Shown here one piece after another: positions 9,383 through 18,650 of a DNA stretch of 64,000 bases (positions are counted from its first letter, which is position 1; each line of letters begins with the position of its first letter). Source of the stretch: Micromonospora tarapacensis (GTDB lineage: Bacteria; Actinomycetota; Actinomycetes; Mycobacteriales; Micromonosporaceae). The translations under genes and the position numbers were made by a program. The DNA is taken from the NCBI RefSeq assembly GCF_019697375.1, contig NZ_JAHCDI010000004.1:62001-126000 (forward strand), written 5' to 3'. The notes under the pieces are model-generated. The model was not told the origin of the DNA. It did no database searches and saw only the letters and a list, made by a program, of their open reading frames with translations.

Positions 9383-10828
9383 TCAGGCCGTTACCTCGGC
9401 CCGGTCGGGGGTGGCCCAGAGGGTGTGGAACGAGCCGTCCCGGTCGACCCGGCGGTAGGTGTGCGCGCCGAAGTTGTCGCGCAGGCCCTGGATCAGCGCG
9501 GCCGGCAGACGCTGGGCGCGCAGCGCGTCGAAGTACGCCAGCGACGAGGCGAACGCGGGTGCCGGCACCCCGGCACGGGCCGCGTCGGCCACCACCCGGC
9601 GCCAGCTGGGCACCCCGTCGCGGACGGTGTCGGCGAACCACGGCGCCACCAGCAGGGTGGGCAGTTCCGGCTGATCGCCGTACGCCTGCTTGATCCGGTC
9701 GAGGAAGCGGGCCCGGATGATGCAGCCGCCGCGCCAGATGGTGGCGGTGCCGCCCAGGTCGATGTTCCAGTCGTACTCGGCACTGCCGGCCCGGATCTGG
9801 TCGAAGCCCTGTGCGTACGCGACGATCTTCGAGGCCAGCAGGGCGCGCCGGACGTCCTCGACGAAGGCGTCCCGATCACCGACCTGCCACTTCTCCCCGG
9901 CATCGGGGAACGCCCGGACCGCTGCCTCGCGCTGGCCGACGTGCCCGGACAGCGACCGGGCGAAGGTCGCCTCGGCGATGCCGGTGATCGGGATGCCCAG
10001 GTCGAGGGCGATCTGGACGGTCCACCGGCCGGTGCCCTTCTGCTCGGCCTGGTCCTGCACCACGTCCACGAACGCCTCGCCGGTGGTTGCGTCGGTGTGT
10101 GCCAGCACGTCGGCGGTGATCTCGATCAGGAAGGACTCCAGCTCGCCGGAGTTCCACTCCCGGAAGATCTGCGCGATCTCCGACGGCGTCGCGCCCAGAC
10201 CGGCCCGCAGCAGGTCGTACGCCTCGGCGATGAGCTGCATGTCGGCGTACTCGATGCCGTTGTGCACCATCTTGACGAAGTGCCCGGCGCCGTCCGGTCC
10301 GACGTGCTGGCAGCAGGGCGCCCCCTCGACCTGCGCGGCGATCTTCTCGAAGATCGGACCGAGCTTGCGGTACGACTCGGCCGAGCCGCCCGGCATGATG
10401 CTCGGCCCCCACAGCGCGCCCTCCTCGCCGCCGGAGACACCGGTGCCGACGAAGTGCAGGCCATGTGCCCGCAGCGCCTCCTCCCGGCGGCGGGTGTCGG
10501 CGAAGTGCGCGTTGCCGCAGTCGATGATGATGTCGCCCTCTTCGAGCAGCGGCACCAACTCGTCGATGACCGCGTCGGTGGGTCCGCCCGCCTTCACCAT
10601 GATGATCACCGCACGGGGGCGCTCCAGCGCGGCGACGAAGTCCGCGAGGGACTCCGCCGGGACGAAGGTGCCCTCGTCGCCGTGCTCCGCCACCAGCGTC
10701 CGGGTCCGCTCCGGCGAGCGGTTGTGCACCGCCACGGTGAAGCCGTTGCGGGCCAGGTTGCGAGCCAGGTTCCGGCCCATCACCGCCAGCCCGGTCACAC
10801 CGATCGTCGCCGTAGCCCGATCCGCCAT
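9383..10828 (-). CDS. gnd: 6-phosphogluconate dehydrogenase, decarboxylating (NADP+)
   Basis: Oxidative pentose phosphate pathway enzyme converting 6-phosphogluconate to ribulose 5-phosphate, CO2 and NADPH. The Rossmann motif GVTGLAVMGRNLARNLARNG is at the N-terminus, the substrate/catalytic stretch GHFVKMVHNGIEYADM is mid-protein, and QDQAEQKGTGRWTVQIALDL lies in the helical domain. At 481 aa it is full length. The start was set at the ATG giving MADRATATIGVTG; the frame is open for 39 further codons upstream, but they look non-coding. It is transcribed toward the uppS unit, with the shared hairpin at 9303 downstream. Confidence 0.95.
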   Translation of the reverse strand: MADRATATIGVTGLAVMGRNLARNLARNGFTVAVHNRSPERTRTLVAEHGDEGTFVPAESLADFVAALERPRAVIIMVKAGGPTDAVIDELVPLLEEGDIIIDCGNAHFADTRRREEALRAHGLHFVGTGVSGGEEGALWGPSIMPGGSAESYRKLGPIFEKIAAQVEGAPCCQHVGPDGAGHFVKMVHNGIEYADMQLIAEAYDLLRAGLGATPSEIAQIFREWNSGELESFLIEITADVLAHTDATTGEAFVDVVQDQAEQKGTGRWTVQIALDLGIPITGIAEATFARSLSGHVGQREAAVRAFPDAGEKWQVGDRDAFVEDVRRALLASKIVAYAQGFDQIRAGSAEYDWNIDLGGTATIWRGGCIIRARFLDRIKQAYGDQPELPTLLVAPWFADTVRDGVPSWRRVVADAARAGVPAPAFASSLAYFDALRAQRLPAALIQGLRDNFGAHTYRRVDRDGSFHTLWATPDRAEVTA

Positions 10829-11009
10829 CCTCGTCGCCACCTTCCGCCTTCTGCCTGTAGTGCTGCGACGGTATCGCGGTCCCGTGCCGCCGCGCGCCGT
10901 CCCCCCACCTCTGGTCATCAGGTGGTCGCGGAGCGCAGGTGGCAACTCGACGGTCCACCACGCGGTCGCGGGTGCGGTCGCCGTCGGCGCGGCGACCGCA
11001 CCCGCGCCC

Positions 11010-11519
11010 TCAGTGGTCGGCGCAGCAGGGTGTCGGGTCCGGCACCTCGAACGGGGCCAGACCGCCGCGGTGGTGCGGCATGGTCACCAGCACCAGCTCG
11101 CCGGCCTGCCACTGCGGCCGGACGAAGTCCCGGGTGTGCACCGGCGTCTCCGGCGCGGCCGAGGCTCCGCCCAGCACCACGACCCGTTCGATCGCGCCGG
11201 CGGCGAGCAGTTCGCCGACGGTGAGCGTGCCGACCAGCCGATCCGCGCCCGGATACCACACCGCCCGACCCGACCGGCGGGCGGTGTGTTCGCCCGCCGC
11301 CCGCGCCGCCGCGGCCCGCAGTTCGGGCGGGGTGGCCGGCAGACCCGCGAACCGTTTCGTTTCCGTCGCGGCCACACTGAGCGCCACGTGCGGAAACGGC
11401 GTGCTGACCAGGTGCGTGCAGGTGACCAGGTCCGGCCCGCCGAGCGGCCGCACCTGGGTGTCCAGCCAGTGGTCGGCCTCCCGGAGGGTCCGGTGACCCA
11501 GGCTGAGGCCGAGGATCAC
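11010..11519 (-). CDS. Conserved hypothetical protein
   Basis: 169-aa protein starting at GTG 11519, which overlaps the stop of the PHP-domain gene (GTGA) and gives MILGLSLGHRTLREADHWL. It is an alpha/beta-type sequence with two motifs worth noting: ERVVVLGGASAAPETPVHT and a C-terminal cysteine pair PDPTPCCADH. No signal peptide or membrane segment. Co-directional and overlapping with the metallophosphoesterase-like gene, so probably the same operon. I do not recognise its function. Confidence 0.65.
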   Translation of the reverse strand: MILGLSLGHRTLREADHWLDTQVRPLGGPDLVTCTHLVSTPFPHVALSVAATETKRFAGLPATPPELRAAAARAAGEHTARRSGRAVWYPGADRLVGTLTVGELLAAGAIERVVVLGGASAAPETPVHTRDFVRPQWQAGELVLVTMPHHRGGLAPFEVPDPTPCCADH

Positions 11520-13230
11520 TGTGGCAGGACCCAGATCGGGTTCGCGTAGAACCACAGGTCGTCCCACGGGTCGGCCGCGCCGGTGACGTCCAGCGCCGGG
11601 CCGAACGGGTCGACCGCGGCGCCCATCAGGCCGGGCTGGCTACGCTTGCCGTCCGTGCCCCGGATCCGCAGATAGAACGGCTCGTCGACCCGGCCGAAGG
11701 AGTAGCTGAAGGAGACCCGCCCGGTCCGCTTGGTCACCTCGAAGGACTTGACCACCTTCGTGGTCGGGGCGGTGAAGGTGTCCTTGTCGGCGACCGGGCC
11801 GGTCACCCGGCCGGCGATCACGTCCACCCGGGCGAGCACCGGCAGGAACTGCGACCAGTTCGGGATGTCGGCCAGGTCGACGTCGATGGTCACCTCGACC
11901 CGCGTCCCGCGCTTGACCCGCAGCACGCCGCCGAGCGGCGCACCGGAGTGCCGCGCCGGTCGCCCGCGACGCGGGCACGGACGTCGAGGCCCTTGATCAG
12001 ACCACCGTGGTCCACCCAGACCCGGCCGGCGCGCAGGCCGTCCATGACGGCCCGGTAGCTGAAGCTGCTCGACCCGACGTGGGTGCGGCTGTACTGGCCC
12101 GGCCAGTAGTCACCGGCCTCGGTGATCACCGGGCCGTGGACCGGGTCGTTGTACCTGCCGTTGAGGTTGAAGTCGCTGTCCGGCCCGCGCTGCGAGGTGT
12201 CCAGGTAGTTGACGTGCGAGTCGGAGTTGGCGCTGATCCACCAGGCCCGTCCCTCGGCGAGCAGGCTGTCCCAGAGACCGCCGACGGTGGAGGTCATCCA
12301 GTCGAAACCGCCCCAGGTGCGGTAGCTCTCCAGCGGGAAGCCGGGGAACGAGTTGGCCGAGGGGTTGTTGTCGTAGTAGCCGCGGGCCCGGCCGCCGCTC
12401 TCGCGGGGGAGGCCGGCGGCCTGGTGACCGGGTGCGCCCTCCATGCCGATGGCGACGCTCGGGTCGGCGTCCCGCCAGGCCCGGATCTCGTGCGGCGAGT
12501 CGATGCCGCGGCGGGCCGGGTGGTTGGCCAGGAAGAGCGCACCCTCGACGCGGCGTTTGCGGACCGCCTCACCGAGGAACTTGATGCCGGCGATGGCGAG
12601 CGCCTCGTTGGCCGGGGTGTTGTCACCGGCGTTGCGGACGCTGCCGTCGAAGGAGTTCTCGAACTCCTTGAGCACGGCGACCTCGTTGCGTCCCGGGTGG
12701 ACGAAGACGGTGGCGTGCTCGGCCGCCGGGATGTTCCATTCCAGGCCCTGGTAGATCAGCATGTCCTTGAGCCGGCCCCGGGCCTCGACGATGTCCGGGT
12801 TGACCTTCTCCACGCCGATCTTCGCGTGGGTCGCGCTGCCGTGGTCGGTGACGACCATCCAGTCCAGGCCGTACGCCCGGGCGTGCCGGGCCTGGTCGAT
12901 GACCCGGTACATGGCGTCCGAGCTGTACTGGGTGTGGATGTGGTGGTCGCCGGCGAGCCAGTGGAACCCGCCGGTCCTGCCGTGGTCGCCGCCGGGGCCG
13001 TGGTCGTGTCCGTGGTCGTGTCCGTGACCGCCGGCCAGCGCGGGCGTGCCGGTGGCCAGCACGGTGGTGGCCGCGCCGGCGCCGAGCAGACCGGCGTTGC
13101 GCAGGAAGCCACGCCGGCTCAGGTCGGCCGGCGGCAGCTCGCCGTCGGGGATGGACAGGTCGAGCGCCGCAGGTACGTCGGTGGCGGCGGCTGAGTCGTG
13201 ATCGTGGTGGTGCGCGTGGCCGTGGCCCAT
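11516..13230 (-). CDS. Tat-exported PHP-domain metallohydrolase, frameshifted near 11948
   Basis: CehA/McbA-like PHP phosphoesterase. Begins MGHGHAHHHDHDS, then a Tat signal (LSRRGFLRNAGLLGAG), a His/Gly/Asp stretch, and a PHP domain with metal motifs HIHTQYSSDAM and VTDHGSATH. The reading frame breaks near 11948: the first frame ends in an artefactual tail at 11890, while a -1 frame continues LRVKRGTRVEVTIDVD to the stop at 11516. Adding one base in the GGCACTCCGGTGCGCC region restores one protein. ATG 13230 follows GGAG at good spacing. A sequencing error is more likely than decay because both halves are well conserved in style. Substrate unknown. Confidence 0.8.
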
Positions 13231-13371
13231 CTGCTGCTCCAGGTTGGTCGAGGAGTCGTCGCAGGCCAATCTCGTCGGGCCAGGGGAACGTCGCGTGTCA
13301 CCCTCACGGCGAACATGCGAACATGCGACTCCGGCCATGTGCGGGCGGCCCGGCTGGCCCGGTGTCGGGCC

Positions 13372-14170
13372 TCAGCCGATCAGCGGGCGGAAGGTGCCGA
13401 GCGCCACGCTGGCGGCCAGCGCGGCGCCGGCCAGCGCCGCGGCGCCGGCGACGAGCAGCCAGTCGGCCGCGCCGAAGTGCTGCCGGCGGGCGACGGTGCG
13501 GGGACGCCGGAGTCGAAGCCGCGGGCGTCCATCGCCACCGCCAGCCGGGTGCCCCGCCGGATCGCCCCGACCAGCAGCGTGAACGCGGTCGAGACGAACA
13601 GCCGCAGCCGCGCCACCGGGTCGCGCCCGGCCTCCACGCCGCGTGCCCGGCGGGCCATCGCGATCATCTGCCACTCCTGGCCGAGCAGTGGCACCAGCCG
13701 GAACGCCGCCAACGCGCCGATCGCGAACCGGGCGGGCACCCGGGCGTTCTGGGCCAGCGCGTCGGCCAGGTCCGTCGGGTCGGTGGTGGCGAAGACGATC
13801 ACGCCGGGGAGGGCCACCGCGAACAGCCGCAGCACCAGGCCGAGCGCGGTGACCAGCACGCCCGAGGTCACCACCACCGGCCCCGCGTCGAGCAGCACGC
13901 GCCCCGACCGGTCGGCGGCGAAGAGCACCAGCGTGACCAGGATGCCGCCGGCGGCGGCCAGCAGCGGCCAGGCCCGGCGGGCCAGCAGCCGGGGTGCACC
14001 CCGAACAGCGGCAGCACCGCCAGCTCCACGGCGATCGCGATGGCCGGCGCGACCGGGTCCAGCGTGGCCATCAGCGGCAACGCGAACAGTATCGCCGCCG
14101 CCAGCTTGGCCACCGGGTTGCGCCGGACCAGCGGCGCGTCCGGCCGGGCGATCGGCTCCAGGGTGATCAT
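13372..14170 (-). CDS. ykoC: ECF transporter T component, thiamine/HMP type, two frameshifts
   Basis: Transmembrane energy-coupling (EcfT/CbiQ) subunit. Three frames join into one protein: MITLEPIARPDAPLVRRNPV to FGVHP (first frame), LLARRAWPLLAAAGG-like to MDARGFDSG (second, containing the family ARRARG and MDARGF motifs), then RTVARRQHFGAADWLL to LGTFRPLIG (third). Breaks lie near 13998 and 13505. Each is repaired by one C in a run of four C. Five or more hydrophobic segments are present. It overlaps ykoD by 4 nt and belongs to the TPP-riboswitch operon, so thiamine or its pyrimidine precursor is the inferred substrate. Confidence 0.82.
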
Positions 14171-15604
14171 CGTTGCTCCGGTCCGGCGCCGGGCGGTTCG
14201 AGGGTCACCGTGCGGTCGGCCAGCGCGGCCACGAAATCGGCGTCGTGGGTGACCGTGACCAGGCCGTGACCGGCGTCGCGCAGCTCGGCGAAGAGGTCCA
14301 GCAGTTCCCGCCAGGTCCGCCGGTCCTGACCGAAGGTGGGTTCGTCGCAGATCAGCAGGCGGGGCGCGGTGGCCAGGGCGGTCGCCACGCTCAGCCGCCG
14401 CGCCTCGCCACCGGAGAGGGTGTACGGGTTGGCGGCGGCGAGCCGGTCCAGCCGCAGCCGGTGCAGCAGTTCCCCGACGCGGTCGCGGACCGCCGTGTCG
14501 GTGGCCCCGGTCCGCCGGGGACCCAGGGCCAGTTCGTCGAAGACCGTGCCGGTGACGAACTGGTGCTCGGGGTTCTGGAACACCGAGCCGATCCGGTTGG
14601 CCAGTGCGGGGGCCCGCCAGCGGTGCGGGGCAGTGCGCGAGTCGGCGCCGGCCAGCTCCGGGCTTGCCGCCAGTCGCCCGGTGCCCGGCCTGAGCAGCCC
14701 GCCGAGCAGCAGCGCGAGGCTGGACTTCCCGGCGCCGTTCGGCCCGAGCACGGCGAGCGCCTCACCGGCGCGTACGGTCAGGTCGGTGGGGGCCAGCCGG
14801 GGTGGCTGGCCGAGCCGCTCGGCGGTGAGCAGCGTCTCGCCCGCCGGGCCGGTGGCCCGGCGCGGCGGGATCTCCGGCCGGGCACCCAGACCCCTCGGCG
14901 GCGAGCGCGTCGCCGTGGGCGGCGAAGACCGCCGCCGGCGCGCCGTCGGCCCGGACACCACCGCCGGGTTCGAGCACCACGACCCGGTCGACCAGGGGCA
15001 GTGCCTCGGCGACCCGGTGTTCGACCAGGATCAGCGTGGTGTCGGCGGTCACCGCCCGGGCGAGCGCCGCGCGGACCAGGGCGGCCCCGGCCGGGTCGAG
15101 GTTGGCGGTGGGCTCGTCGAGCAGCAGCAGGCCGGGGCGGAGTGCGAGCACCCCGGCCAGGGCGAGGCGCTGCTGCTCGCCGCCGGAGAGTGCCGACGTG
15201 GGCCGGTCCCGGTGATACGGGAAGCCGACCCGGTGCAGTGCCTCATCCACCCGGTGCCAGATCTGCCCGGCCGCCACGCCCCGGTTCTCCGGCCCGAACG
15301 CCACGTCGTCACCGCTGCGGGCCATGACGAGTTGGGTCTGCGGATCCTGGAAGACGACGCCGACCCGGTCCCGGGCCTCCCCGGCCGGCCGGCCGTCGAT
15401 CTCGATGGTGCCCTCGTGCTCCCCGGAGTCCTCGGGCAGCAGCCCGGCCAGCGCGGCCAGCAACGTGCTCTTGCCGGCACCGGAGGGCCCGAGCAGCAGC
15501 ACCCGCTCGCCGCGGTCCACCCGCAGGTCCACCCCGCGCACCGCCCAGTCACGCCGCCCGGCATGCCGCCACCCGAACCCCCGCACCCACACCCCCTCAC
15601 CCAC
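14167..15604 (-). CDS. ykoD: ECF transporter tandem ATPase (double ABC), frameshifted near 14895
   Basis: Energizing subunit made of two fused ABC domains, like B. subtilis YkoD. First domain: Walker A GPSGAGKSTLLAAL, Q-loop VVFQDPQTQLVMA, signature LSGGEQQRLALAG, Walker B LLLLDEPTANLD. Second domain: GPNGAGKSSLALLLGG, VFQNPEHQFVTGTV, LSGGEARRLSVATAL, LLICDEPTFGQD. The domains sit in different frames; removing one G from the run at about 14893-14896 joins them through a linker reading LGARPEIPP. Start at the ATG giving MGEGVWVRGFGW. A palindromic repeat separates it from ykoE upstream. Confidence 0.85.
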
Positions 15605-15620
15605 GCCACCCTCCCTTCTT

Positions 15621-15681
15621 GTCGATCATGAGGTTGACGGTTGATTTGGAGATCGAAACTGCCGCCAACCTCATGATCAAC
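15621..15681. repeat. 61-bp palindromic repeat, copy A
   Basis: Arms of 21 bp (15621-15641 and 15661-15681, three mismatches) flank a 19-nt loop. Core arm GATCATGAGGTTGACGG. Same length, arm core and loop sequence (reverse orientation) as the copy at 37911-37971. Lies inside the yko operon between ykoE and ykoD. Confidence 0.85.
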
Positions 15682-15700
15682 GGGATTGGTCGTGGGGAGG

Positions 15701-16291
15701 TCAGACGAGGGGGCGTTCGCGGGCGGCGGGGAAGCGGTCTAGGGCGCCGGTGCGGGTGAGGGCGCGGGTGAGGGCATGCGCTCCGGCGCCGGCGATCACC
15801 GTGGCGCTGACGATGGTGAGCAGGGCGTAGGGGAGCCGGTAGGTCGCGATGTCGCGGCCGGCGTTCCAGTAGACGAAGTCGAACACGGCCGCACTCAGAC
15901 CGGTCAGCGCGCCGGCCAGCAGGGCCGCCGGCAGCCGGTACGAGCGGTACCGGAAGGCGGCGAAGGCCAGCTCGGCACCGAGCCCCTGCATCAGGCCCTG
16001 CAACAGGACGATGGTGCCCCACTGGCTGCCCAGCAGGGCCGAGATGATCGCCGCCAGCAGTTCGCAGTACAGCGCGGCGCCGGGCTTGCGGATGACCAGG
16101 CCGCCGAGCACGGCCGGCACCAGCCAGACGCCGTAGATGAGGGTCTGCGCCGGCGGGAAGAAGGCGAAAGCGCCCTCGGTGGCGCTCCACACCAGGCCCC
16201 AGGCCCAGAAGATGACGCCGAACGCGACTGCGATGACCGAGGCCACGACGATGTCCACGGTGCGCCAGCGGTTGGTGTCGGGGTGATTCAC
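15701..16291 (-). CDS. ykoE: ECF transporter S component, YkoE-like (thiamine/hydroxymethylpyrimidine)
   Basis: Substrate-capture membrane subunit of 196 aa from GTG 16291 (N-terminus NHPDTNRWRTVDIVVASVIA; GGGAG lies 9 nt upstream). About six hydrophobic helices; AFFPPAQTLIYGVWLVPAVL and ALLGSQWGTIVLLQGLMQGL are typical of YkoE-type S proteins. A TPP riboswitch directly upstream and ykoD and ykoC downstream identify the system as a thiamine-pathway ECF importer; whether it takes up thiamine or the pyrimidine HMP cannot be told from sequence. In-frame open sequence upstream of the GTG is the riboswitch itself and is not coding. Confidence 0.9.
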   Translation of the reverse strand: MNHPDTNRWRTVDIVVASVIAVAFGVIFWAWGLVWSATEGAFAFFPPAQTLIYGVWLVPAVLGGLVIRKPGAALYCELLAAIISALLGSQWGTIVLLQGLMQGLGAELAFAAFRYRSYRLPAALLAGALTGLSAAVFDFVYWNAGRDIATYRLPYALLTIVSATVIAGAGAHALTRALTRTGALDRFPAARERPLV

Positions 16292-16374
16292 GATGGTTGC
16301 TCCCAGTCCATGGTCGAACCAGGCAAGACGCACGCCCGGCCCGGCGGCGCCGGGCAGTGGCGGGCTGGAGGTGG

Positions 16375-16468
<94 letters not shown>

Positions 16469-16682
16469 TCGTCTGTCCCGCCGACGCTAACACCATCGAA
16501 GATCAACGGGCAATGTGATCTTCGCAGGTCACGACCGGTGCTCGCCTCCGGCCGGGCGGTGTCGGTCAGGCGGTGTCGGTCGGGGTGCGGTCACCGGTGC
16601 CGATTTTGTGACATCCATCGACGTTGCCCGGGTCGGACGGTAATCTCAGGCCGCCGATGCCGGACGGGCCGAGGGGCGACGC

Positions 16683-17759
16683 GTGACCGCAGACACTGAC
16701 CAGGCCGCGTCGACCGGCGAACCGGAGGGCCGTCCGCCGGGCACGGGCGTCGCCACCCAGGTCCGCGCGCCGGAACCGGCCGGTGTCGAGCCGCCCCGGC
16801 GGTGGCTCGGCGACCGGATCGGCTCGGTGGAGATCCTGGCGGCGCTGCTGATCCTGCTGATCATCTTTCGCGAGCCGCTGGCCGCCGCGCTGGACGATCC
16901 GCGCCTGCAGACCTGGACCACCGTCTTCGTCTCGATCATGGTGCAGGCGGTGCCGTTCCTGGTCTTCGGGGTGCTGCTCTCGGCCGTGATCGCGGTCTTC
17001 GTGCCCCGCTCGTTCTGGGCGCGGGCGCTGCCCCGGCATCCGGCCCTGGCGGTGCCGGCCGCGAGCGTGGCCGGGGTGGTGCTGCCCGGCTGCGAATGCG
17101 GATCGGTGCCCATCGCGGGGTCGCTCATCCGGCGGGGTGTCACCCCGGCCGCCGCGCTGGCCTTTCTGCTCGCCGCCCCGGCGGTCAACCCGATCGTGCT
17201 CACCGCCACCGCGGTCGCCTTCCCGAACAATCCCGAGATGGTCCTCGCCCGCGGCGTCGCCAGCCTGGTGGTCGCCATGGTCATGGGCTGGCTCTGGCTG
17301 CGGCTCGGGCGCACCGAGTGGATCAGGATGCCCCGCCGGCCGGAGCTGGACGACGCCTCCCGGGGCCGCGCCTTCTGGGCCGCGGTCCGGCACGACGTGA
17401 CGCACGCCGGTGGTTTCCTGGTGCTCGGTGCGATGGCCGCGGCCAGCATCAACGTGCTGGTGCCGGAGCGGTGGTTGCAGACCCTCGCCGACAACGCCTG
17501 GCTGTCGATCCTGGCGCTGGCACTGCTCGCCGTGCTGCTCTCGCTCTGCTCGGAGGCGGACGCCTTCGTCGCGGCCTCGCTGTCGCAGTTCTCCCTCACG
17601 TCCCGACTGGTCTTCCTGGTGGTGGGGCCGATGGTCGATCTCAAGCTCGTCTCGATGCAGGCCGGTGTCTTCGGCCGCCGGTTCGCCTTCCGGTTCGCGC
17701 CGACCACGTTCACGGTGGCCCTGCTGGTCGCCGCCGGCGTCGGGGCGGTGCTGCTGTGA
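16683..17759 (+). CDS. Permease, DUF318/YraQ family
   Basis: 358-aa membrane protein with about eight hydrophobic helices. Family features: VLPGCECGSVPIAGSLIRRG (paired Cys in a conserved loop) and a second half-repeat LSLCSEADAFVAASL, the pseudo-symmetric CE/SEAD motifs of YraQ-like permeases. The GTG start follows GAGGGGCGAC. The stop overlaps the next gene by 4 nt (GTGA); pairing with a TIGR03943 protein is a conserved two-component arrangement. Substrate not established. Confidence 0.88.
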   Translation: MTADTDQAASTGEPEGRPPGTGVATQVRAPEPAGVEPPRRWLGDRIGSVEILAALLILLIIFREPLAAALDDPRLQTWTTVFVSIMVQAVPFLVFGVLLSAVIAVFVPRSFWARALPRHPALAVPAASVAGVVLPGCECGSVPIAGSLIRRGVTPAAALAFLLAAPAVNPIVLTATAVAFPNNPEMVLARGVASLVVAMVMGWLWLRLGRTEWIRMPRRPELDDASRGRAFWAAVRHDVTHAGGFLVLGAMAAASINVLVPERWLQTLADNAWLSILALALLAVLLSLCSEADAFVAASLSQFSLTSRLVFLVVGPMVDLKLVSMQAGVFGRRFAFRFAPTTFTVALLVAAGVGAVLL

Positions 17760-18526
17760 ACCGGCAGGCACAGGCGGTGGTCCTGCTGCTGCTCGGCGGC
17801 GCGGTGATCCGGGCCAGCGTCACCGACCTCTACCTGCGCTACGTCAAGGATGGCCTGCGCCCCTTCCTGATCGCCGCCGGCCTGCTGCTGGTCGCCGCCG
17901 CGATCATGACCCTCTGGTACGAGCTGCGCCCGGCCGCGCCGCGCGTCCTCGTCCCGACCGGCGGCTCCGACGCCCCGACCGGCGGCTCCGCTGCTCCGGC
18001 CGATCACGACGACCACGGCCACGCCCACCACGAACCGCGGGTCGGCTGGCTGCTCATCCTGCCGGTGCTCGGTCTGTTGCTGGTCGCCCCGCCGGCCCTG
18101 GGCTCGTACGCCGCGGGTCAGGCCGGCACCGCGCTCAGCAGCCAGCAGCAGTCGGACTACCCGCCGCTGCCCGAGGGCGACCCGGTGCAGGTCAGCGTCC
18201 TCGACTACGCCTCCCGGGCCCTGTTCGACCGAGGTGCCTCGATCGGCGACCGGCGGGTGCTGCTCACCGGCTTCATCGCCAGCGGCGCCGGCGGCGAACC
18301 GATCCTGGCCCGGATGGTGCTGTCCTGCTGCGCCGCCGACGGTCGACCGATCAAGCTCGGGCTGACCGGCGACGTGCCCGCCGGGCTGCCCAACGACAGC
18401 TGGGTGGAGGTGACCGGCCGCTACAGCGACCGACTCGGCCGGGATCCGGTCAACGACGCCGAGATCCCGTACCTCGAGGTCGAGTCCTGGCGGCAGGTGC
18501 CGGTACCCAGGCAGCAGTACGACTGA
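17756..18526 (+). CDS. TIGR03943-family putative permease subunit
   Basis: 256-aa partner of the upstream permease. Two N-terminal hydrophobic helices, a cytoplasmic or periplasmic loop with a His/Asp cluster (ADHDDHGHAHHEPR), a third helix, and a soluble C-terminal domain carrying MVLSCCAADG and the family ending VEVTGRYSD to YLEVESWRQVP. GTG start coupled to the preceding stop. The His-rich loop could bind metal, but no metal regulator box was found upstream. A perfect hairpin 5 nt after the stop ends the operon. Confidence 0.85.
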   Translation: MNRQAQAVVLLLLGGAVIRASVTDLYLRYVKDGLRPFLIAAGLLLVAAAIMTLWYELRPAAPRVLVPTGGSDAPTGGSAAPADHDDHGHAHHEPRVGWLLILPVLGLLLVAPPALGSYAAGQAGTALSSQQQSDYPPLPEGDPVQVSVLDYASRALFDRGASIGDRRVLLTGFIASGAGGEPILARMVLSCCAADGRPIKLGLTGDVPAGLPNDSWVEVTGRYSDRLGRDPVNDAEIPYLEVESWRQVPVPRQQYD

Positions 18527-18530
18527 CCGG

Positions 18531-18560
18531 GCCGGGCGGCCGGCGAGCCGGCCGCCCGGC
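18531..18560 (+). terminator. Perfect 14-bp hairpin
   Basis: Arms 18531-18544 and 18547-18560 (GCCGGGCGGCCGGC and its complement) with a minimal GA loop, just after the TIGR03943 gene stop. A GC-rich actinobacterial-type terminator. Confidence 0.75.
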
Positions 18561-18650
18561 GGTGCCGGGTCCGGAAACGTTCGCCGCGCCGGCCCGGACG
18601 ACGACCGCCCGCGCTGGAGTCGGGCGTGGACACCGAACTACGCTGCCGGC

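Noticed and set aside
14167..14961. Second ABC domain of ykoD as a separate gene starting at 14961
   Set aside because: The start would lie inside the first ABC domain, lacks a ribosome site, and YkoD-type ATPases are double-domain; a single-base frameshift explains the break better.
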